Shown here piece by piece: positions 59,257 through 64,000 of a stretch of DNA of 64,000 bases. The stretch covers positions 168,190,275 to 168,254,274 of the forward strand of contig NC_133647.1 of NCBI RefSeq assembly GCF_009905375.1, given 5' to 3'. A program made the translations under genes and the position numbers. This DNA comes from Apium graveolens. Lineage: Eukaryota; Streptophyta; Magnoliopsida; Apiales; Apiaceae. The notes below the pieces were generated by a model, which ran no database searches, was not told the DNA's origin, and was given only the letters and a program-made list of their open reading frames with translations. Position 1 is the first letter of the stretch, and each line of letters opens with the position of its first letter.

Positions 59257-60141
59257 ATGGGAGATCCAGCAACACGAACGAAAGCCTTGATGGATTTTTC
59301 TCAACCCAAGATCAATGACATTCAATCTAGTATTGTCAGGCCAGCTATCACAGCTAATACCTTTGAGATCAAGCCTGGAATAATTCAATGGGTGCAGAAT
59401 TCAATCCAGTTTGGGGGTTCTTCAACGGAAGATCCCAATATGCACATTAGGGATTTCATGGAGATCTGCGATACCTTCATGTTCAACGGTGTTTCTGAAG
59501 ATGCTGTAAAGCTGAGACTATTCTCATTCTCTCTGAGGGACAAGGCTAAGAGCTGGTTACACTCTCTACTAGCTGGTTCGATTACTACTTGGGAAGAACT
59601 TGCTCAAAAGTTTCTCACAAGATTCTTCCCTATGGAAAAGACAGCTGCAATCAGGAATGCTCTTACTCAATTTGCGCAACAAACGGGAGAATCTTTGTGT
59701 GAAGCTTGGGAGCGCTATAAGGAGATGCTTAGAAAGTGTCCTCATCATGGAATGCCTGATTGGATGATCATCAATTATTTTTATAACGGTTTGGGAGCAC
59801 AGTCCAGACCCATGCTCGATGCAGCATCAGGTGGAGCCTTATGGGCTAAGAGCTACGATGAAGCTTATGATCTGATTGAACTGATGGCTTCTGATGAATA
59901 CCAGTATCCAACCCAGAAATTTCCACAGAGCAAGGTTGCAGGAATTCTTGAAATGGATACAGCTACGGCTATCACTGCTCAACTGAAGGCGTTATCTATG
60001 AAGATCGATTCTCTGGCTAACTATGGTGTTACTGAGATAACCAGAGTTTGTGAGCTGTGTGCAGGTTCGCATGCGAAGGAGCAATGCGCTATATCTAGTG
60101 AATCAGCTCACTTTGTGAGCTACTTTAAGACATCGCAGTAA
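59257..60141 (+). CDS. Athila-like gag, N-terminal and core part
   Basis: An open frame of 294 residues from ATG 59257 (MGDPATRTKALMDF); an upstream in-frame ATG at 59230 is in the leader. Motifs of the retrotransposon gag domain (PF03732) are MHIRDFMEICDTF, KLRLFSFSLRDKAKSWL, WEELAQKFLTRFFP, LCEAWERYKEMLRKCPHHG and YNGLGAQSRPMLDAASGGAL. A C-x2-C knuckle remnant is at about 275 (CELCAGSHAKEQC). It ends at a TAA (60139), but coding character carries on in the same frame (PDTYHPDNWNHPNF), so the true gag was longer and is truncated by this stop. It would form the particle of the element. Confidence 0.82.
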   Translation: MGDPATRTKALMDFSQPKINDIQSSIVRPAITANTFEIKPGIIQWVQNSIQFGGSSTEDPNMHIRDFMEICDTFMFNGVSEDAVKLRLFSFSLRDKAKSWLHSLLAGSITTWEELAQKFLTRFFPMEKTAAIRNALTQFAQQTGESLCEAWERYKEMLRKCPHHGMPDWMIINYFYNGLGAQSRPMLDAASGGALWAKSYDEAYDLIELMASDEYQYPTQKFPQSKVAGILEMDTATAITAQLKALSMKIDSLANYGVTEITRVCELCAGSHAKEQCAISSESAHFVSYFKTSQ

Positions 60142-61694
60142 CCAGTTCCAGACACTTATCATCCTGACAACTGGAATCATCCTAACTTCAGATGGAGCAA
60201 TAATCAGAATGCGATGCAACAGCCGTTCCAGCAGTTTGGAGCTGAACAATTCAACCCTCCTGGTTTTCATCAACAATTTGCACCAAGACAACAACTCCAA
60301 CTTCAACAACAAACTCATGGAGGTGCAGGTCTATCTTCGAATAAAAAATCTGAATTGGAGGAGTTGAGGCTTATGTGCAAAAACTAGGCTCTTATATGCC
60401 AAAGCCATGCCGTTTCTATCAAGACTCTGGAGAACCAGATAGGATAAATTAGTAACGCCTTATTGAATCGACTACCAGAAATGCTTTCTAGTGATACAGA
60501 AGTTCCATGAAAGAGGGAAGCAGAAGAGCAGGTTAAAGCAACTACATTGAGGTCTGGGAAGGTTGCAAGCCCTGAAAAATCTCAAGTTCCAGATCTGAAG
60601 TTTTGGCTGAAGAAGATGTGCAGAAGGAAGCAGAAGTGGAATCAAGGAAGAAAACTGTGGAACACACTCCTCCTGAGGGTAATACAGGGGAGAAACAGGT
60701 CTATCCTCCACCTCCTTTTCCTAAGAGGCTGCAGAAGCAGAAGTTGGATAAGCAATTTGCTAAGTTTCTGGAGGTGTTCAAGAAACTTCATATCAACATA
60801 CCTTTCGCTGAAGCTCTTGAACAGATGCCTAGCTATGCGGGGTTTATGAAAGGTATTCTCTCTCGGAAAGTGGAGATCGATGACTTAGAGACCGTTGCTC
60901 TTATGGAGGAATGCAGTGCTGTGCTGCAATAGAAGTTGCCTCCGAAGCTTAAAGATCCTGGAAGTTTTACTATTCCTTGCACCATCGGAAACTTGTCATT
61001 CGACAAGTGTTTATGTGATCTGGGAGCTAGCATCAATTTGATGCCCTTGTCTATCTTCAAGAAGCTTGGTCTGCCTGATCCGAAACCAACATATATGTCA
61101 TTGCAACTAGCTGATCTCTCCATCGCTTATCCACGGGGCATTGTGGAGGATGTCATGGTCAAGTTGGACAAACTTATCTTTCCTGCCGACTTTGTAATTT
61201 TTGACTTTGAGAAGGATAAGAAGATTCCCATTATCTTGGGAAGACCATTCTTGGCTACAGGTTGAACTATGATCGATGTGCAAAAAGGAGAGCTTACGAT
61301 GAAGGTTCACGATCAAAAGGTCACTTTTAATGTGTTCAAGGAAATAAAGTTACCCACAGCTAAAGAGGAGTGCTTTAAAGTAGAGTGGGTTGACTGTGTC
61401 ATGAATTCGGAACTTGAGAAATTGACAAAGTCAGATACCTTAGAGAGATCCTTAATAGGGGAAGAGCAACTGCAGGTTTTGAATGCACCTCCATGGAAGA
61501 GGAAGTTGGATATGCCATTCGATTCTCTTGGGTTAGCAGAGCTGAAAATTTCTCAGGAGCGTCTCGAGCCATCTATTGAAGATGTTTCCACACTTGAGCT
61601 TCACCCACTACCAGAACACTTGAGTTATTTATTCTTAGGTGCACCACATGATAAGGGCTTGGGATATATTTTTGATGATGTAGAGGGTAGCTGA
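60142..61694 (+). pseudogene. Athila-like gag C-terminus and protease, frameshifted
   Basis: After the gag stop, the same frame continues with stops at about 60385 and 60445 before shifting near 60600. The next frame gives PPPPFPKRLQKQKLDKQF and AEALEQMPSYAGFMK, then a stop at 60930. The protease core follows: [16 protein letters not shown] (catalytic Asp in D-L-G-A-S, about 61014-61060) and [10 protein letters not shown] (about 61230-61260), then a stop at 61263 and an open tail to 61694. Order and motifs are those of Athila protease. No RT, RNase H or integrase is found after it. Confidence 0.82.
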
Positions 61695-61934
61695 ATGAAT
61701 CCTCTAGTGCCTACATAGGGTTCTTCTCATGTGCAGCAGGTAGTTAATAGGACTGGTGTTGGTGATAAGCAGTACAGGCGAGTAATTAGGCGTATGGAGG
61801 CCATGCACGATATTCACCTCCATTTTGCTGCAGATTTGACACAGGCTTTGGGCACTATTTTCCGAGCCACTGGTGTCGAGGTTGATTGGCCACCTGATCC
61901 TCCACCCGAAGAGGGTGATCTTTCCGACGAATAG
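61695..61934 (+). pseudogene. Short Athila-associated ORF remnant
   Basis: Coding-like frame with VNRTGVGDKQYRRVIRRM, then HDIHLHFAADLTQALGTIFRATGVEVDWP, ending in PPDPPPEEGDLSDE. It starts without a certain ATG after a stop at 61718. The same type of small ORF is often found next to Athila internal regions; function unknown. Confidence 0.55.
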
Positions 61935-63187
61935 GTATGCCTGAAATCCTTATTATTGCCTTCAATGAGGACACTGAAAATTTTAAGTTTGGGGGCGATA
62001 ATGTAAGGATTAGTTTGTGTGTGTCCATATAGTTCATAGAGATTTATGTTCCATATAGTTGTATTTTATTCGTAGTGTTTCATGATTGTTCATATATGAT
62101 ATATTTGTTTGTTTTTTATGTGATTTCATATAGTTGCATTTGTATGCATATTTAGCATGATCCCTTAAGGTGAACTATGCTATTTGATAAGTTGATGTTG
62201 ATTTGAGTGTGGTGATGACGAATAGAGGGATGTTTAAGTCTTAATGAATTGATTTGCATGCCAGAAACAAAAATTTTCACAAAGTCTTATTGGGTTGCTT
62301 TTGATCTAGATCACGATCATACTTGTTTGTTGTTGAGATTTAATCACTTGGTTATATTTAGAATTTGTAATATTCTCGTAATGACGTAAAAATACTGATT
62401 TTTTTTATCTGGAGAAAAACTTGGATTTCATTGCTAGTTGTTGTAAGGCTAGGCATCAAATGGCTAGTAGCCGGCTCATATTTTTATGAGTAATCTAGGA
62501 TTGAATGAGATGGAGCGAAACACACTCATTCAGAAATTGTTGAAAAAAAGAAAAAAAGATAAAAAAAGAGAAAGAAAAAATGAAAAAAAGAAAAAAAAGT
62601 ATGTGTTTATGCATAATTGATCAAGAGTGAGCTCTTTAATACTCGAATTATTAAGTTCTAGGGGACTTTGTGCCTAGTGACCTAAGGCTTTTATAGTCTG
62701 GGATCCGCTAACCTAACGCTCGCTACATGGGTATTCTTGCATAAGTCTTTTGGGACCTCATTCATTGCACGGTCAGATAAGCATATTTGTTATGTGTTCA
62801 ATAATAGCATGAATCCTTGTATAACTCTAGTAGGAAGGAGGTGTTATGAGTCATTATACGTTTAACATCTATTCTGTTTATAAACTTGTAATTATTTTGA
62901 TGAAAGATAAGTTATGGTTATTGATCTAGTTTCGAGAGTATAATCGTTAAGCATTCACACACGCACGTTCTGGTTTGTGAGTTGATTTGTGAGATTTATT
63001 CAAACTCTGTTTTGAGTTATTGCATTCTTAAAGGCGTGGCTTATTCATTTGGTTATGTTTATTCTGAGGGGATCGATTGTATTATCATTTAGTTGCATTC
63101 ACGTAGTTGCATTCATGTATTAGGTTTGTTTTGTAGTTTTGAGTCTGTTTATGCTTGAGGACAAACATCGATTCAAGTTTGGGAGTG
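61935..63187. other. 3' untranslated region of Athila-like element
   Basis: No ORF. A run of GAAAAAAAG repeats lies at 62541-62605. Two purine stretches of the form AAGTTTGGGGG (61988) and CAAGTTTGGGAGTG (63174-63187) are present; the second directly precedes the 3' LTR and is the polypurine tract. RT and integrase are missing from this interval. Confidence 0.65.
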
Positions 63188-64000
63188 TGATAAGTGGATT
63201 TTATATCTACTTGGAATGCTTCATTACAGGCTTAAGTTGGTGTTTTGGACTCAAGTTGTTGGTATTTTTGATGTGTTTTTGTGTTATTGCATTTCAAGCA
63301 TCAGTTAAAGGAAGAAAGAAGCTTTTCAAAGAATTATCCTGAAAAAAGATCAGAATTGGAATCCTAGGCTATTCTCAAGTTTTAGAGAATCTCGTTAGCT
63401 TCACGTGGGCAGTTGAATCGCCTAATTCTGACGAGCAGAACTCAAGATATGGCCAAAACAAGATTTGTCAGAAAAATTCCAGAATGTCAGTGCGGCCGCG
63501 CCAGAAGGCCGTGCGCCCGCGCCGCTGAAACACTACTTCAGCATTGTTGCGCCCGGTTTCTGCCCCAGAATCCTGATTTTAGTCGAAATTGTAGATTTTG
63601 AGAGTCCTGGTCAACCTGGAGCCTATATATACCCATAAAAAGACGTTTTTAACAACAAGGAGGCCTGGGAGAGCAATAAGAAGACCTAGAGAGCACGAGA
63701 AGGCTACGGAGAAGAAGACTCTTGTTTTTTTCAATATAGTTGATACTTGGATGCTTGTTTTTGATTTGTTCTTGAACCCTAGTACTCTTATATTGTTTAT
63801 TATCATGCTTTCATTGGAACCCATGGTGACGATGAGTTCGATTATGAACTAATCGTTATCGTGGGGTTCTAACGAATTTACTTATGTATTTCAATATTAA
63901 TTTGTTTCAATATCTTGGTGTGTGGTGATTGTATGATAACCTAGTATTGGTTGTGATTATTCATCTTATGTGCGTAACTAACATATAAGATAGCGTGTTA
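63188..64000 (+). repeat. 3' LTR of Athila-like element, cut by the window edge
   Basis: Starts TGATAAGTGG and matches 53460 onward for 813 bp, with TATATATA at 63624-63631. Differences from the 5' LTR are about 3-4% by eye and include a GC-rich insertion near 63504-63525. The element therefore runs past the window end. Confidence 0.9.

Noticed and set aside
1..64000. CRISPR arrays, operons, tRNA or rRNA genes
   Set aside because: Nothing of this type seen; spliced genes and plant retroelements show a nuclear eukaryote sequence.

Overview
This is plant nuclear DNA, most likely from a eudicot. The evidence is spliced genes with GT-AG introns, plant-type Copia and Gypsy LTR retrotransposons, a MULE, Helitron-like elements, Stowaway- and hAT-type MITEs, an OCT7-like carrier and NIN-like (RWP-RK/PB1) genes. 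No bacterial, organellar, tRNA, rRNA or CRISPR features were seen. The exact family of the plant cannot be fixed from the sequence alone. All comparisons were made by eye.

Layout. 1-3212: Copia sequence in plus orientation, with one 547-bp LTR that has element-internal DNA on both sides. 3230-9983: a 3'-truncated Copia element in minus orientation with a 1557-bp 5' LTR and a Stowaway-like MITE in its leader. It abuts, and probably sits inside, an older minus-strand Copia LTR (9984-10673) that also carries a hAT MITE with an 8-bp target duplication. 11119-11361: another Stowaway-like MITE. 13225-16041: an intact five-exon OCT7/NiaP-like transporter gene, the best conventional host gene here. 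16513-24866: three NIN-like (NLP) loci on the minus strand: A (5' truncated but otherwise open), B (pseudogene) and C (first-exon fragment). 25181-34485: a 9.3-kb Tat-lineage Gypsy element with 214-bp LTRs, an ATTAG target duplication, gag-pro, pol, and a spliced antisense ORF. 34491-34815: a broken small membrane-protein gene. 36256-41063: an apparently intact MULE with 143-bp terminal repeats and a 9-bp target duplication, carrying an eight-exon transposase gene and a convergent GRF zinc-finger gene. 42771-44211: a Helitron-like composite. 45450-46049: a full-length paralogue of the membrane protein. 46893-52728: a second copy of the 18605-24440 block, with NLP-D, a Gypsy LTR plus gag, and a Helitron. 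53104-64000: a stack of nested insertions. A Gypsy gag is split by the Helitron and then cut by an Athila-like element that has LTRs, gag and protease but no RT or integrase. That element carries a 4.25-kb solo LTR in its primer-binding site.

The mobile elements drive the structure. They interrupt host genes (NLP-B upstream region, NLP-C, membrane-protein fragment) and nest inside each other. The 5.8-kb duplication, the shared stop codon in B and D, and a stretch of first exon identical in all four NLP loci indicate repeated recombination or gene conversion within the NLP cluster. The most unusual items are the MULE's convergent GRF zinc-finger/membrane-anchor gene, the antisense spliced gene of the Tat element, the RT-less Athila-like element, the reused composite Helitron, and the NLP genes whose RWP-RK signature is degenerate.
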